A DNA stretch of 64,000 nt from Flavobacterium aerium (GTDB taxonomy: Bacteria > Bacteroidota > Bacteroidia > Flavobacteriales > Flavobacteriaceae), in contig NZ_JARQWR010000004.1 in the NCBI RefSeq assembly GCF_030766725.1, forward strand, positions 292,318 through 356,317, read 5' to 3'. How positions within the stretch are numbered: the first letter of the stretch is position 1; each line of letters begins with the position of its first letter. Shown piece by piece: positions 32,457 to 44,300 of the stretch. A program made the position numbers and the translations under genes. The notes beneath the pieces were generated by a model. That model ran no database searches and was not told the origin of the DNA. It saw nothing but the letters and a program-made list of their open reading frames with translations.

Positions 32457-33653
32457 TTATAGGCTTAATTTTTTAGCAATTGGCGATGGAATTGCTCCTT
32501 TGTTTACTAAGATTGTAGTTGTTTTGTATTTTACAAAATTCTTAGTTACATAAAGATATCCTTTGTAATCGTTTGTTGTACCCCAAGAGTTTTTAACGAT
32601 ATAATATTCTTTCCCTGTTTGATCTTTAGCCAAACCGATAATGTGCATTCCGTGATCATCTGTAGTTTGATAATTATCGTATGCTTTTTGGCGTAATTCT
32701 TCTGTGATTTCAAGTTCCGGTTTTGGCCCGTTGAATAAATCATCTTTCTCTGCTTGTGTCATATCAGCGAAGTTCTTTGCAGGAACATAAGCAACACCAT
32801 TTTTCCAACTAAATCCTTTTTCACTTACATCTGTTGCCCAAGCTACAGTATATCCTTTTTTCAATGCATTATCAATAATATCAGTCATATCATTCATCTT
32901 TACATTGTATACCTGATCTAATGACCAGTTGTCTGGTACCATCATTGTGAATTTGCTGTAATATGGATTATCTGTGAAAGAAGTAAGTTCAACATACTCA
33001 TCAGGATTAATACCTACAACATCTTTTGCAAAAGATTGTGGAGTGTATTTACGACCGTTGTAGTTGAATTCTTTAGGAATATCACCTAAATAAGCATCAA
33101 TTACAGAAGTGTATGCTTTTTCCCAGTTAGGAGTAAGTTCTCCGTTAGGATTTTTCACTACAGCCGCTAGGACAGCTTCCATGATCGTACTCATTTCGCT
33201 AAATTTATTATTAGCAGTACCATAATTCAATCCAGTGTATAGTTCTTGTGGAACAGTACCGTATTTTTTATACATGTTGATTACATCATGTAAAGCACCA
33301 CCATCCCCTAAAGTAATAGCACCATGCATACGCACATAATTTTTCCCTTTGTCTACATAGGCATTACGCACAGTGTACATTTGAGAAAGAGGAATAGGTT
33401 GTTTTCCTAAACGGCTCATTTCAGATTCGATAAAAGAATTGGCAGAATAACTCCAGCAAGTTCCAGAAGAACCTTGACTTGCGACAGGTGTATTCGTTAG
33501 ATTAATTAATTCTGTAAACTGGAAAGATTTTTTGCTGTTAGCGCTTTCGTTGTTCTTTAGTGAGTTGACCAAATTATCTTGAGCAAAACTGCTGCCCATT
33601 CCTACAAATAATGCCGAAGCAAGAAGTAGGGGTCTCAGTGGTAATTTATACAT
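32457..33653 (-). CDS. Secreted C1-family cysteine peptidase (bleomycin hydrolase-like)
   Basis: 398 aa from the ATG at 33653, which opens a signal peptide ending SSFAQ. A farther frame start at 33701 lies upstream of the likely -7 box and is rejected. The papain-type active site is complete: Gln and Cys in ASQGSSGTCWSYS, His in DDHGMHIIGLA, and Asn in VKNSWGTTNDYKGYLYV. The insertions and order match the aminopeptidase C/bleomycin hydrolase branch, which in Bacteroidota is often exported. Monocistronic. Confidence 0.93.
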   Translation of the reverse strand: MYKLPLRPLLLASALFVGMGSSFAQDNLVNSLKNNESANSKKSFQFTELINLTNTPVASQGSSGTCWSYSANSFIESEMSRLGKQPIPLSQMYTVRNAYVDKGKNYVRMHGAITLGDGGALHDVINMYKKYGTVPQELYTGLNYGTANNKFSEMSTIMEAVLAAVVKNPNGELTPNWEKAYTSVIDAYLGDIPKEFNYNGRKYTPQSFAKDVVGINPDEYVELTSFTDNPYYSKFTMMVPDNWSLDQVYNVKMNDMTDIIDNALKKGYTVAWATDVSEKGFSWKNGVAYVPAKNFADMTQAEKDDLFNGPKPELEITEELRQKAYDNYQTTDDHGMHIIGLAKDQTGKEYYIVKNSWGTTNDYKGYLYVTKNFVKYKTTTILVNKGAIPSPIAKKLSL

Positions 33654-33677
33654 TGTTTTTGTTTTATAATATGCCCG

Positions 33678-33685
33678 TAAAGTTA
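33678..33685 (-). promoter_or_regulatory. Probable -7 box of the C1 peptidase gene
   Basis: TAACTTTA on the minus strand, one mismatch from TAnnTTTG, 24 bases before the chosen ATG; it excludes the farther start at 33701. Confidence 0.4.
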
Positions 33686-33765
33686 AAAAAAATGTTTCCA
33701 AAAAAGAGAAACTAATCTGTTAACATGTTCCTGTTACAAAGGAATTGAGACAATTTTAACGCATA

Positions 33766-33799
33766 AAAAAACTCCCAACGTAAATTTGGGAGTTTTTTG
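33766..33799 (-). terminator. Terminator of the S9 peptidase gene
   Basis: AAAAAACTCCCAA / TTGGGAGTTTTTT stem with a T run in the minus direction. Confidence 0.9.
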
Positions 33800-33814
33800 T
33801 AGTAAAAAATAAGT

Positions 33815-35719
33815 TTATAGAGTTTCTTTCAACCATTTGAAATATTCTCGCTGCCATACTAAAGCATTTTGTGGCTGTAATACCCAGTGATTTTCTTCAG
33901 GGAAATATAACAATCTACTTTTAATACCTCTTAATTGTGCTGCTTGGAAAGCTTCTTGTCCTTGCCCTATTGGCACTCTAAAATCCTTACCACCCTGGAT
34001 AATTAATATTGGTGCATTCCATTGGTCTACATAATTAATCGGATTGAATACCGTGTAGGCTTTTTGAGCTACTTTATTATCCTTTTCCCAATATGGTCCA
34101 CCAAAATCCCAGTTGTTAAAGAATAACTCTTCAGTCGTTCCATACATACTTTGAGTATTGAATACACCATCATGAGCAATGAATGTTTTGAATCTGTTTT
34201 TGTGAATACCTGCTAAGTAAAATACAGAGTAACCACCATAACTAGCACCTACAGCAGCCAATCTTGATTTGTCTACATAAGATTCTTTGGCTACATCGTC
34301 AATTGCCGATAAGTAATCTTGCATTACCTGTCCACCCCAGTCTTTACTAATCTGTTGATTCCATTCTACACCATGACCTGGCATACCACGTCTGTTTGGT
34401 GCTACTACAATGTATCCTTGTGCTGCCATAACTTGGAAGTTCCAACGGAAAGAATAGAATTGTGTTAAAGCAGATTGAGGTCCACCTTGGCAATATAATA
34501 ATGTTGGATATTTCTTTTTAGCATCAAAATTTGGAGGTAAAACAACCCATACCAGCATTTTTTTACCATCCGTAGTTGTTACATATCTTTTTTGGAATTG
34601 ACTCATAGCCAATGTATCTACCGTAGATTTATTTACAGTAGTAAGTTGTTTCCAACTTTTCTTTTTTAAGTCATAACTGTATAATTCAGCAGCATGATTA
34701 AAATCGGTACGGCTTACGATAACTTCATTTCCTTCAATAGAAATCAAACCAGCAACGTCAAAATCTCCTTGCGTTAGTTGAACTACATTCGGCATAATTC
34801 TCGTTAGTCCAGGGAAATTCACTTCAAATAATTGAATTGTTCCATCAACTGGAGCCGTGAAATATACTTTTTTACCATCTGCACTCCATTTGAACTCGTT
34901 TACAGTACCATCCCAGTTTGCAGTAAGGTTTTGTGTAATCCCTTTAAAACTTACAATGATATCATTTTTATCGGCCTCATAACCATCATTCTTCATTTGA
35001 AGCCATGATAAATCTCCTTTTGGAGAAAATTGAGGAGCTACATCATATCCAAGATTGTTCTCTGTACGATTTACAGTTTTACCAGTGGCAAGGTTGTACT
35101 CGTATAAGTCAGTGTTAGTGCTAGTAGCATAAGCAGTACCAGCTTTCTTTTTAGCAACATAGATTATGCTTTTGCTATCAGGTGACCAGATGTAATCTTC
35201 ATCACCTCCAAAAGGCTTTTGTGGACTATCATACGGTTCTCCTTTTAATACATCGATACCTGTAGATCCGTCTTTATTTTCTTTGTAAAAAACATGATTA
35301 AATTTCCCTTCATTCCAAGTGTCCCAATGACGGTAATCTAAACCATTATAAACCTGCACATCTGATTTTTGTAATTCAGGATAAAAATCTTTCCCGTGTA
35401 CTTTATCAATTTTTACTTCTTCATTATAGACGATGTATTTACCATCTGGAGAAATATTTTTATCAGTTAGAAGATTTTTATAATCCTCAATAGCTACTGC
35501 TTTTCCACCGCTTACGGGTACTGAATAATATTTTGAATTGGATTTGTTTTCCTCCATTACTGGAGTGGAAACCTTGTAAATGATGTTTTTTCCATCTTTG
35601 GAAATACCCATTGCGCTTACACGACCCAGTTTTAATAATGCTTCTGGAGTCATAACTTCTTGTGCCATAGTGGAGTTAATGCTGATGATGCCTAATGCTA
35701 AAAACAATAATTTCTTCAT
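33815..35719 (-). CDS. S9-family serine peptidase (dipeptidyl/acylaminoacyl peptidase type)
   Basis: 634 aa with a signal peptide (about 1-19, ending TMAQ), so periplasmic. A WD40-like propeller domain (about 30-370; ISPDGKYIVYNEE, WSPDSKSIIYVA) is followed by an alpha/beta hydrolase domain. The catalytic Ser is in GASYGGYS, Asp in GGKDFRVP and His in ENHWVLQP. GGPQSALTQFYSFRWN precedes the Ser. It releases dipeptides or acylated residues from peptides; which of these is not clear. Monocistronic, with a terminator. Confidence 0.93.
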   Translation of the reverse strand: MKKLLFLALGIISINSTMAQEVMTPEALLKLGRVSAMGISKDGKNIIYKVSTPVMEENKSNSKYYSVPVSGGKAVAIEDYKNLLTDKNISPDGKYIVYNEEVKIDKVHGKDFYPELQKSDVQVYNGLDYRHWDTWNEGKFNHVFYKENKDGSTGIDVLKGEPYDSPQKPFGGDEDYIWSPDSKSIIYVAKKKAGTAYATSTNTDLYEYNLATGKTVNRTENNLGYDVAPQFSPKGDLSWLQMKNDGYEADKNDIIVSFKGITQNLTANWDGTVNEFKWSADGKKVYFTAPVDGTIQLFEVNFPGLTRIMPNVVQLTQGDFDVAGLISIEGNEVIVSRTDFNHAAELYSYDLKKKSWKQLTTVNKSTVDTLAMSQFQKRYVTTTDGKKMLVWVVLPPNFDAKKKYPTLLYCQGGPQSALTQFYSFRWNFQVMAAQGYIVVAPNRRGMPGHGVEWNQQISKDWGGQVMQDYLSAIDDVAKESYVDKSRLAAVGASYGGYSVFYLAGIHKNRFKTFIAHDGVFNTQSMYGTTEELFFNNWDFGGPYWEKDNKVAQKAYTVFNPINYVDQWNAPILIIQGGKDFRVPIGQGQEAFQAAQLRGIKSRLLYFPEENHWVLQPQNALVWQREYFKWLKETL

Positions 35720-35962
35720 AATGTAAAGTAAAAATTAAAGCTTAAAAGTACTGATAATATTTCAAAAAAGAAGAGGATTCCCTGTACTTGATGTTAAATA
35801 TTGTTTGGAGTATAGAGATTCCTTTTGTTCAATAAATAGTAGATCTATAGTAGCATTCCAACTTTATATAGCCGTAAATAGATGGTAATAAGCTGGTTTA
35901 GAATTGAAAATTAATTTAAAAAATAGGAGTCAAAATAGTACTTTTATAAAAATTTTCTTCAG

Positions 35963-37075
35963 ATGCAATTAAGTTATTGGGAACTCAAAAATTGGTTCAC
36001 GAATGTAGATTTCACAATTATAGGAAGTGGAATAGTTGGGATAAACACTGCTTTGCGTCTGCGTGAAAAATATCCAACGCATAAAATTTTAATTTTAGAA
36101 AAAGGGATGTTACCGCAGGGAGCTAGCACCAAGAATGCAGGTTTTGCCTGCTTCGGAAGCTTATCTGAAATCAATGAAGATTTAAGAAATCATACAGAAG
36201 AAGAAGTAATCCAATTGGTTGATAAACGTTGGAAAGGATTGCAACAATTGCGAAAAAGAGTGGGAGATTCTGCTTTGGATTTCAGGTTGTATGGAGGATA
36301 TGAAATGTTTCTTCAAGAAGATGAAGATACGTATGAAGAATGTTTGCGAAGAATGCCCTTTGTAAACGATGTCTTAAAGCCATTATTTCATACAGAAGTA
36401 TTTTCAAAGGAAATGGACCGTTTTGCTTTCAAAGGCATACAAGAATATTTGATTTTTAATCCATTTGAAGGACAAGTGGATACAGGAAATATGATGCAAG
36501 CCTTATTGAAATTGGCTGTATCAGAAAATATATTGATCTTAAATCAGCAAACGGTAACAGGTTACCAAGAGTATCAAGACCATGTAGAAGTGACGCTAGG
36601 AGATTTTAGTTTTAAAACCCAAAAATTATTTTTAGCGACCAATGGATTTGCAAGGCAACAAGGAATTAAAAATGTAAATCCGGCAAGAGCGCAGGTACTG
36701 ATTACAAAGCCAATAGCTAACTTAGATATAAAAGGAACTTTTCATTTGGATAAAGGCTATTATTACTTCCGAAATATTGAAGACCGAATACTTTTAGGAG
36801 GAGGAAGAAACCTAGATTTTGAAGGAGAAACAACCACAGATTTAGGACAAACGGATTTAATACAACAACGCTTAGAATTTCTATTAAAAGAAGTAATTTT
36901 ACCAAATCATTCTTTTGAGATAGAACATCGATGGAGTGGGATTATGGGCATAGGTTCAGATAAGAAACCGATTGTTGAACAATTGTCCAGTCATGTTTTT
37001 TGTGGTGTGAAATTAGGAGGAATGGGAGTGGCAATAGGTACTGCGATTGGAACAGAATTGGCCGATTTACTATAA
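35963..37075 (+). CDS. FAD-dependent oxidoreductase, DAO family
   Basis: 370 aa. The dinucleotide motif Gly-x-Gly-x-x-Gly is in FTIIGSGIVGINTALRL, followed by LILEKGMLPQGASTKNAG, the typical DAO start. The C-terminal Gly-rich motif VKLGGMGVAIGTAIG closes the FAD site. HRWSGIMGIGSDKKPIVE is shared with amino-acid oxidases such as DadA. It oxidises an amine or amino acid; the substrate is unknown. The protein is cytoplasmic. The mtgA gene follows after 45 bases, possibly on the same transcript. The 243 bases upstream contain no gene. Confidence 0.88.
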   Translation: MQLSYWELKNWFTNVDFTIIGSGIVGINTALRLREKYPTHKILILEKGMLPQGASTKNAGFACFGSLSEINEDLRNHTEEEVIQLVDKRWKGLQQLRKRVGDSALDFRLYGGYEMFLQEDEDTYEECLRRMPFVNDVLKPLFHTEVFSKEMDRFAFKGIQEYLIFNPFEGQVDTGNMMQALLKLAVSENILILNQQTVTGYQEYQDHVEVTLGDFSFKTQKLFLATNGFARQQGIKNVNPARAQVLITKPIANLDIKGTFHLDKGYYYFRNIEDRILLGGGRNLDFEGETTTDLGQTDLIQQRLEFLLKEVILPNHSFEIEHRWSGIMGIGSDKKPIVEQLSSHVFCGVKLGGMGVAIGTAIGTELADLL

Positions 37076-37120
37076 GGCTCAAATAGGATAATTCATTAAT
37101 GCATTTGTAAAATAGAATTT

Positions 37121-37801
37121 ATGTTAAAAAAAATACTTCGATTTTTAGGTAAAGTAGCCCTTTGGTTTTTTGGACTCTCTATTGTTTCCGTGATTCTATT
37201 TCGGTTTATCCCTATTCCAGTTACTCCTTTAATGGTAATTCGAGCAGTGGAGCAGAAAGTAGATGGAAAAGAACTAAAGTTTAGTCATGATTGGGAACCG
37301 ATTGAAAATATTTCTAAAAATTTGCAAATAGCTGTAATAGCGAGTGAAGATCAGAATTTTCTAACACATAGTGGATTTGATTTCAAAGCGATAGAGAAAG
37401 CGATGAAAAATAACAAGAAAGGGAAAAAGATAAAAGGGGGAAGTACAATTTCACAACAAACAGCAAAGAATGTTTTCCTTTGGCCAGGACGTAGTTATAT
37501 CCGCAAAGGATTTGAAGTATATTTTACCTTTTTGATCGAAATATTTTGGGGGAAAGAGCGCATCATGGAAGTTTATTTAAACAGTATCGAGATGGGTGAT
37601 GGTGTATATGGTGCAGAAGCAGCAGCACAATTTTGGTACAAGAAAAGTGCAACAAGTTTAACCCGTCAGGAAGCAGCAGGAATTGCAGCAATTTTACCCA
37701 ACCCAAGAAAATATAAAGCCAGTAATTCATCCGCCTATATCAATAAAAGAAAAAACAGAATAGTGCGACAAATGGGTTATATGGGGAAATTAGAATATTA
37801 A
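37121..37801 (+). CDS. mtgA: Monofunctional peptidoglycan glycosyltransferase
   Basis: Polymerises lipid II into glycan strands at the outer face of the inner membrane. 226 aa, with one membrane anchor (about 13-32). The GT51 motifs are all present: the catalytic Glu in [14 protein letters not shown], then [12 protein letters not shown], the second Glu in [15 protein letters not shown], and [15 protein letters not shown]. There is no transpeptidase domain. A terminator follows. Confidence 0.96.
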   Translation: MLKKILRFLGKVALWFFGLSIVSVILFRFIPIPVTPLMVIRAVEQKVDGKELKFSHDWEPIENISKNLQIAVIASEDQNFLTHSGFDFKAIEKAMKNNKKGKKIKGGSTISQQTAKNVFLWPGRSYIRKGFEVYFTFLIEIFWGKERIMEVYLNSIEMGDGVYGAEAAAQFWYKKSATSLTRQEAAGIAAILPNPRKYKASNSSAYINKRKNRIVRQMGYMGKLEY

Positions 37802-37813
37802 CGATAAGTATAT

Positions 37814-37848
37814 AAAAAAGGGATAATCGATAAGATTATCCCTTTTTT
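37814..37848 (+). terminator. Terminator after mtgA
   Basis: AAAAAAGGGATAATC / GATTATCCCTTTTTT with a GATAA loop. Confidence 0.93.
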
Positions 37849-37986
37849 ATTTCCGTTAGAAAAGAAAGATCTTTTTTTAGCATAAATAAGACTTAAAATG
37901 AATTGAACTATTCATGAGATCAAATAATTTTACAATAGAAAAAATTGTAAAGTATGTATTTATAAGCATACAAAGAATAAATAGAG

Positions 37987-38940
37987 ATGAGAAAAAAAAT
38001 AGTTGTAGCTGTAGTATGCAGCCTTTGGTCAACATTAATATATGCTCAAAATAGTAAAACAATAGAAGCCGGATTTGTAACAGACAATGATCTTTATATT
38101 TCAACTTCACGAGATCAATATTATACGAATGGAATAGAACTGTATTATCGGTATTTAACCCATAAAAAGTCAGAAACATTAGAAAAGAAAACAGTTGAAT
38201 TCAGAGCGGGACAATATATGTATAATCCGCAAACAGTTCGGGCAGTTTCAATCTCTTTGCATGACCGACCATTTGCAGGTTATTTATTTGCGGAAGCAGG
38301 GATTAGCAATTTCTATAAAGATGAATCGGTGTTGAAATTCAGTGGGCAGTTGGGAATTTTAGGACCAGGTGCTGGAGCAGAAGGACTTCAGAAAGAATTG
38401 CATAAAGTATTAAAATTGGATAGTATTTCAGGTTGGGAATACCAAATAAAAAAAGCAGTAGGAGTTCAGGTAAATGCTTTTTACTCACGTAAAATTTTAC
38501 CCCAAACATTCAGTCAAAATATTGATTTTAATTTTACTTCCAAAGCAAATTGGGGAACCATTTGGACAGGCGCACAAGTTGGAATTATGACACGAATCAG
38601 TATTGCAAAATTACTACCCGTTTTTGATTCAAATTTGTTTGGAGCTTCCGTCAGTAGAACAGCAAAAGAAAAGAATAGGGAGTTTTACCTTTATTTTACT
38701 CCAAATTTAAATTACCAAATCTATGATGCAACAATTCAAGGGAGTATGTTTAACAATGATAGCCCTATTGTATTTGATGTAAAACCATGGCGTTTTATAG
38801 GCGAGGTAGGATTAAAGTTCAGACGAAATAATTGGAATCTTTCCTATAGTTTTATATACAAGTCAAAAGAATTAATTAATAATGCAGTAACCAGTCATTA
38901 TTATGGATCAATCACAATATCACGCTTGTTTGGCAGTTAA
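37987..38940 (+). CDS. Lipid A deacylase LpxR-family outer-membrane protein
   Basis: 317 aa with a signal peptide (about 1-21, ending IYAQ). The LpxR family (DUF2219) removes the 3'-acyloxyacyl group of lipid A at the outer membrane. The diagnostic N-terminal motif has Asn and Asp residues in DNDLYIST, then DQYYTNGIELYY. Next are the strand HDRPFAGYLF and GILGPGAGAEGLQKELHKVL with GWEYQI, where known members carry active-site residues. The last strand ends in FGS. Monocistronic with a terminator; activity on Bacteroidota lipid A is inferred. Confidence 0.87.
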   Translation: MRKKIVVAVVCSLWSTLIYAQNSKTIEAGFVTDNDLYISTSRDQYYTNGIELYYRYLTHKKSETLEKKTVEFRAGQYMYNPQTVRAVSISLHDRPFAGYLFAEAGISNFYKDESVLKFSGQLGILGPGAGAEGLQKELHKVLKLDSISGWEYQIKKAVGVQVNAFYSRKILPQTFSQNIDFNFTSKANWGTIWTGAQVGIMTRISIAKLLPVFDSNLFGASVSRTAKEKNREFYLYFTPNLNYQIYDATIQGSMFNNDSPIVFDVKPWRFIGEVGLKFRRNNWNLSYSFIYKSKELINNAVTSHYYGSITISRLFGS

Positions 38941-38960
38941 GCAACAAGTTGTAAATGAAT

Positions 38961-38994
38961 AAAAAAAGCCTTCTCAATGGAGAAGGCTTTTTTG
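38961..38994. terminator. Terminator between convergent genes
   Basis: AAAAAAAGCCTTCTC / GAGAAGGCTTTTTTG; serves the LpxR-like gene and, by its A run, the S9A gene opposite. Confidence 0.93.
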
Positions 38995-39011
38995 TTTATT
39001 ATAAATAAGTA

Positions 39012-41141
39012 TTATACTTTATTTGGTAATGTTTTATATCCCATGTTGAATAAAGTAAAGGCTTGAATATCAGCAGCCTCTTCAATTGTTTTTGAAACCG
39101 GTTTACCAGCACCATGACCTGCGTTTACTTCAATTCGGATTAATACAGGATTTTTTCCTGTTTGTTTCTCCTGTAATTCAGCAGCAAATTTAAAACTGTG
39201 AGCCGGAACAACACGATCATCATGATCTCCAGTTGTTACCATTGTTGCAGGATATTGTGTTCCTTTTTTCACATTGTGAACAGGAGAATAACCTTTTAAG
39301 TAATTGAACATTTCTTTGTTGTCCTCTGCAGTACCATAATCGTAAGCCCATCCTGCACCAGCAGTAAAAGTATGGTAACGCAACATGTCTAGTACACCCA
39401 CAGCAGGTAAAGCTACTTTGAAAAGCTCGGGTCTTTGTGTCATTGTTGCACCTACTAATAAACCACCATTAGATCCTCCGCGAATCGCTAAGAAATCTGA
39501 AGAAGTATATTTTTGATCAATTAAATATTCAGCAGCAGCAATGAAATCATCAAATACATTTTGTTTTTGTTGTTTCGTCCCTGCATCATGCCATTTTTTA
39601 CCATATTCTCCACCACCTCTTAAGTTGGCTACTGCATAAATTCCGCCTTGTTCCATCCATACTGCATTAGCAACACTAAAGCTAGGTGTTAAGCTAATAT
39701 TGAATCCACCGTACGCGTATAAAATCGTTGGGTTTTTACCATCTAATTTAGTTCCTTTTTTATACGTGATAATCATTGGAACTTTTGTTCCGTCTTTAGA
39801 AGTGTAGAATACTTGTTTTGATTCATAATCCTCGCTTTTGAAATCAACTTTTGGTTTTTGATACACCGTAGATTTTCCTGTTTTAGGATCATAAGAATAA
39901 ATAGTTCCTGGAGTCACATAATTAGTGAAAGAATAGTATAAAACTTTGTCCTTGATTTCACCACTAAAACCACCCGCACTACCTACACCTGGTAATTGGA
40001 TATCACGAATTAATTTTCCGTTATAATCGTATTGTTTGATTAAGGATACGGCATCTTTCATGTAATTAGCGAAAATGTAACCACCACCTGTAGAAGGAGA
40101 TAAAACATTGTCAGTTTCTGCAATAAAATCTTTCCAGTTTGCTGGAGTTGGATTTGCAGCATCTACAGTTACAATTCTCTTATTCGGAGCATTTAGATTA
40201 GTAAGAAGATATAATTTACTCCCTACACTTTCAACTAAATCAACATCATTGTTATAATTATCAACGATAGTAACTATTTTGCTGTTAGGGTTTGTAAGAT
40301 CTTTAATATATAATTCATTTCCAGAAGTTGAGTTAGCAGCAGAAATAACTAAGTATTTGTTATCCTCTGTTACACCAGCCCCAACATAACGACGTTTTTC
40401 TGTTTCACCAAAAATAACTTTATCCTCTTTTTGGGCAGTACCCAATTTGTGGAAATATAATTTATGCTGATCTGTTTTTGCAGATAATTCACTTCCTTTT
40501 GGTTTCTCATAACTAGAGTAGAAAATACCTTCATTTCCTTTCCAAGATAATCCACTGAATTTAATATCAATTAAAGTATCACCGATAACTTTTTTCGTTA
40601 CAGCATCCAATATGATAACTTTTCTCCAGTCACTTCCTGCTTCAGAAATTGAGTAAGCTACTTTTGTACCATCTTTTGTGAAAGAAATTCCATCCAAAGA
40701 TGTCGTACCATCTTTTGAAAATGTATTAGGGTCTAAGAAAATTTCTTCTTTTCCATTTTTATCTTTTCTCATTAAAACAGACTGATTTTGAAGTCCATTA
40801 TTTTTATAGAAATACGTGAAATCACCCTTTTTGAAAGGAGCAGAAATTTTTTCGTAGTTCCATAATTTTTCCATTCTTTCCTTAATTTGCTTACGGAAAG
40901 GTATTTTTTCAAGGTAACTGAATGTTACTTCATTTTCGGCTTTTACCCAATTAGCAGTTTCTGTAGAACGGTCATCTTCTAACCAACGGTAAGGATCACT
41001 TACTTTAGTACCAAAGTATACATCTTCAGTAGCTACTTTTTTAGTTTCTGGATATTTTAACACAGTAGATTTTGCATTTTGTGATTGTCCGTAGGTAAGA
41101 GCGGAGCCTAAAACAACCATTGTTGTGATGATTTTTTTCAT
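39012..41141 (-). CDS. Prolyl oligopeptidase (S9A), exported
   Basis: 709 aa from the ATG at 41141, the first residue of a signal peptide ending TYGQ; the ATG at 41150 would add three residues. The farther start at 41210 lies upstream of the -7 box and is rejected. It cleaves after proline in short peptides. The N-terminal part has [11 protein letters not shown], typical of the family, followed by a beta-propeller. The catalytic Ser is in [11 protein letters not shown], Asp in [12 protein letters not shown] and His in NAGHGAGK. It works in the periplasm. It is monocistronic. Confidence 0.95.
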   Translation of the reverse strand: MKKIITTMVVLGSALTYGQSQNAKSTVLKYPETKKVATEDVYFGTKVSDPYRWLEDDRSTETANWVKAENEVTFSYLEKIPFRKQIKERMEKLWNYEKISAPFKKGDFTYFYKNNGLQNQSVLMRKDKNGKEEIFLDPNTFSKDGTTSLDGISFTKDGTKVAYSISEAGSDWRKVIILDAVTKKVIGDTLIDIKFSGLSWKGNEGIFYSSYEKPKGSELSAKTDQHKLYFHKLGTAQKEDKVIFGETEKRRYVGAGVTEDNKYLVISAANSTSGNELYIKDLTNPNSKIVTIVDNYNNDVDLVESVGSKLYLLTNLNAPNKRIVTVDAANPTPANWKDFIAETDNVLSPSTGGGYIFANYMKDAVSLIKQYDYNGKLIRDIQLPGVGSAGGFSGEIKDKVLYYSFTNYVTPGTIYSYDPKTGKSTVYQKPKVDFKSEDYESKQVFYTSKDGTKVPMIITYKKGTKLDGKNPTILYAYGGFNISLTPSFSVANAVWMEQGGIYAVANLRGGGEYGKKWHDAGTKQQKQNVFDDFIAAAEYLIDQKYTSSDFLAIRGGSNGGLLVGATMTQRPELFKVALPAVGVLDMLRYHTFTAGAGWAYDYGTAEDNKEMFNYLKGYSPVHNVKKGTQYPATMVTTGDHDDRVVPAHSFKFAAELQEKQTGKNPVLIRIEVNAGHGAGKPVSKTIEEAADIQAFTLFNMGYKTLPNKV

Positions 41142-41164
41142 TAATGTCATTTTTTGGTTTAAAA

Positions 41165-41172
41165 CAAAAGTA
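41165..41172 (-). promoter_or_regulatory. -7 box of the prolyl oligopeptidase gene
   Basis: TACTTTTG on the minus strand, 23 bases before the ATG at 41141. It decides against the start at 41210. Confidence 0.55.
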
Positions 41173-41268
41173 AGGAAAACATTTGGTTCTTTTTGATTTA
41201 AAATGAGCACTTAGGAGTGATTTTTAAAGGAAAAATTCAAATATTTTGTGTTTTTTTAATAAGTAAAA

Positions 41269-41295
41269 GAGGTTGCCAAAACAAAGACAACCTCA
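41269..41295 (-). terminator. Probable terminator of the large adhesin-like gene
   Basis: GAGGTTG / CAACCTC stem, followed in the minus direction by TTTTACTTATT. The T tail is imperfect. A closely similar hairpin ends the DUF4625 operon near 45423. Confidence 0.6.
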
Positions 41296-41318
41296 TTTGA
41301 TTCTAATAAGTATTTATT

Positions 41319-44300
41319 TTATTGTTTTATGATTTTAATTGATTTAGTTTGATTACCAGAATTAACTTTTACAAGGAATACCCCAGTCTTTAAAGAAGAG
41401 ATATCAATTTGAGATTGTGTGGCATTTACTGTTTTTTGAATTACTTTTTGGCCCATGATATTGAATATAGAAATGGTGGATATTTTTTCTGAATAGGATA
41501 GATTCAAAATGTCTTTTACAGGGTTAGGATAATAACTGAAATTCTCATCGTTAAATGTTTCTGTTTCTAAAGTACCTGTAATAGTTAAAGTATACGCTGT
41601 AGATTGTGGTGGTGTTAAGGAAGAAATCATAATATAGAAAGTCTGACCTGCTTCAATACTAAGCCCATTAATATTTATTGGGTTACTATTTGTATCATTT
41701 ACTGCGCCAGCAATACAAGTATTACCAATTAAATTACAAGCACCATAAACAAATAGACTAACATTACTCTCTTGTGGATTTAGCTCAATATTAATTGTAC
41801 CATCATTAGTAGCGGTGTAGGCATATACTACATTATTACCATTTAGGAAATTTGTTGATATTCCACAATTTATTCCTGCGACTCCTGAATAATGATTACC
41901 ATAGTTACTGGTGTTATCATTAGTTGTATAAGGTAGATCCGAACTGATTATGGGAATGGCATTCTCACAGGTTGAACCAGTTCCTATTTGTAATGTGTTG
42001 AAAAACAATGCTGATGACCAATCACTTACTTCAGTTTCTGAACAAACAGAGCGAAGATAAACTTCATAATTTGTACCAACAGAAAGATTAGTTATATCGA
42101 CAGAAGACATGGAGGTAGATACACCTATCATTGGAGAAGATCCTGTACTTATCGGTTGAATAACATATTCCCAGGAAGTTTCAACTCCAGCAGGTGCCCA
42201 AGAAATTGTAGCACTATTGTGTGTAATTGCAGAGGAGCTAATCGCTGTTGGAACAGTACAAATAGTACTTTTTTCTATTATAAAATTATCAATATAAAAG
42301 TAAATATCGGGTGAAGAATTGAAAGTTTCAGCATAGAAACCGATTTTCACAATTCCTGTATAACCAGTTAATGCGATTGTTTCCGTTTGTCTTGTATCTG
42401 AAACTAAGCTTGAATTATCATAGGTTTTAATAGTATTTGCATTTTCCCAAGTTATACCTCCATCTGTTGAGATTATAACTTTTACAATATGATTACCAAA
42501 TTCGATCATTCTATAATCGGAATCAAGATAAGTAGTTAAAGCAACATCATATTTTAATTGAAAAGGAATAGATCCATCACCTAAATCAATTTGATTTGAA
42601 ATGAACCAGTCTTTACTAGTGGAGCGTAGATTAATTCTGGCAGAATTAGAGTTACCGAATGTTCCAGCAAATGTTTCATTAGTCCATTTCCCATTTTCTA
42701 TGGTTAAAGAAGTGGGAATAGTTTGTAATGTTCCTTTAGATTCTGACCAGCACAATGGATTTGGTGCATTAGAAATATAGGAATCAAAGGTCTGAACTAA
42801 TGTTGGCGCTATTTCTGGGCCACAGAGCGTCATGAAAGTTATAGGTTCTGAATATGAACTACTATCCGTAAGTGAACATTCTTCTTTGACATGGAAAGAG
42901 TAAGACCTGGTATTGTCTAATCCAGAGATATTCATAGGAGGTGTTACATTAGATTGAGTTACTCCTGTGCCTGGTATAAACCCAATTGGGCCATATTCTA
43001 CAGTATAACTTGTTCCTGTTCCTACCCAAGATAAAGTAGCGGAATTTGAAGTGATGTTTTCAGCGGTAAGCGTTGTAGGTATAAGACATGAAGGAGTTAC
43101 TTCTAGTTTAAAATCATCAAAAACAATATACCACGAAGACTCATCAGGTTGGTAAACCTGAATAGTAAAGGTATAAACTCCAGAGGTGGTAGGCACAAAA
43201 ATTCGTTTTATTTTCTGATATGGTTGTTGACTAATTATCCCAGTACCCATAGGAGTATATATTTCTCCTAATAAAAACCCAGTTGTGTTGGATTGACTTG
43301 TATTGGAGTATAGCCCGACTTGCCATCCTGTACTTCCATCACTTTGTGCATAAAAACTAAAATCATAAGAAGTACCTGCTTCTAATTGAAAACTCGGTGT
43401 ATGGATATATTCGTTGGTAGTAGAATCTGATTTTTTCAGATAGTTAGAGCCTGTTCTAGGAGTGTGGTAATTAGATGTATTAGATGTTTGCCAATTTCCG
43501 TTTTCTTTTTTCCAGCAAAATGGGAAAATATCTGGTCCGAGAGGTTCAATGTTTTCAAAGCCCTCTTCCCAAGGTAAATCTAGGATAGGAGTACAGCCAG
43601 TTGTAAAATTATGAGGACCAGACCACATGCTTTTCCCATCTATACCACAATCTTGTCGTACATAAAAAGAATAATTTGAATCATAATCCAATTCATTTAT
43701 TCCGTTTAGTTCAAAATGATTGTTTACCCCTTCAAGTAAGGCGCCGTTACCTTGTGTAAACCCGGAAGGACCATACTCGATATCGAATAGATTACCACTG
43801 CTAGTCCATGATAATTTGGTTGTAGTAGCTGTAATGTTATCCGCTTTTAAAAGTGATGGTTGAATACAAGGAGCTACAGCGTCTATTTTAAAGTTATCAA
43901 TAAAAAAGCTTATGTTCTGAGTCATTGATATACTATAAGCATAGAAGCCTATTTTTACTACACCAGTATAACCGGCAAGAGATATCATTTCATGTTTTCC
44001 TCCAGTAGGAATATTTGTGTTATCATAAGTAGAAATAACATTTGCAATGGACCATGTTGCACCATTATCGGTAGAGACAATAACTTTTACAAATTTCTCT
44101 TCCATTGTAGTAATACTAGGCAGTATTGCAGTAGTATATTCTATCATAAATTCTGTTGACCCATTTCCTAAATCAATAGAAGGCGAAATTAACCAGTCGT
44201 TATTTGTGCCGTATAATTGAACCATTGCTGCTCTGTCATCTGGATTAGTAGTGGAATTAGTATAATCACCTCCTTTCCATTGACTCGTTGTGCCAGTTAG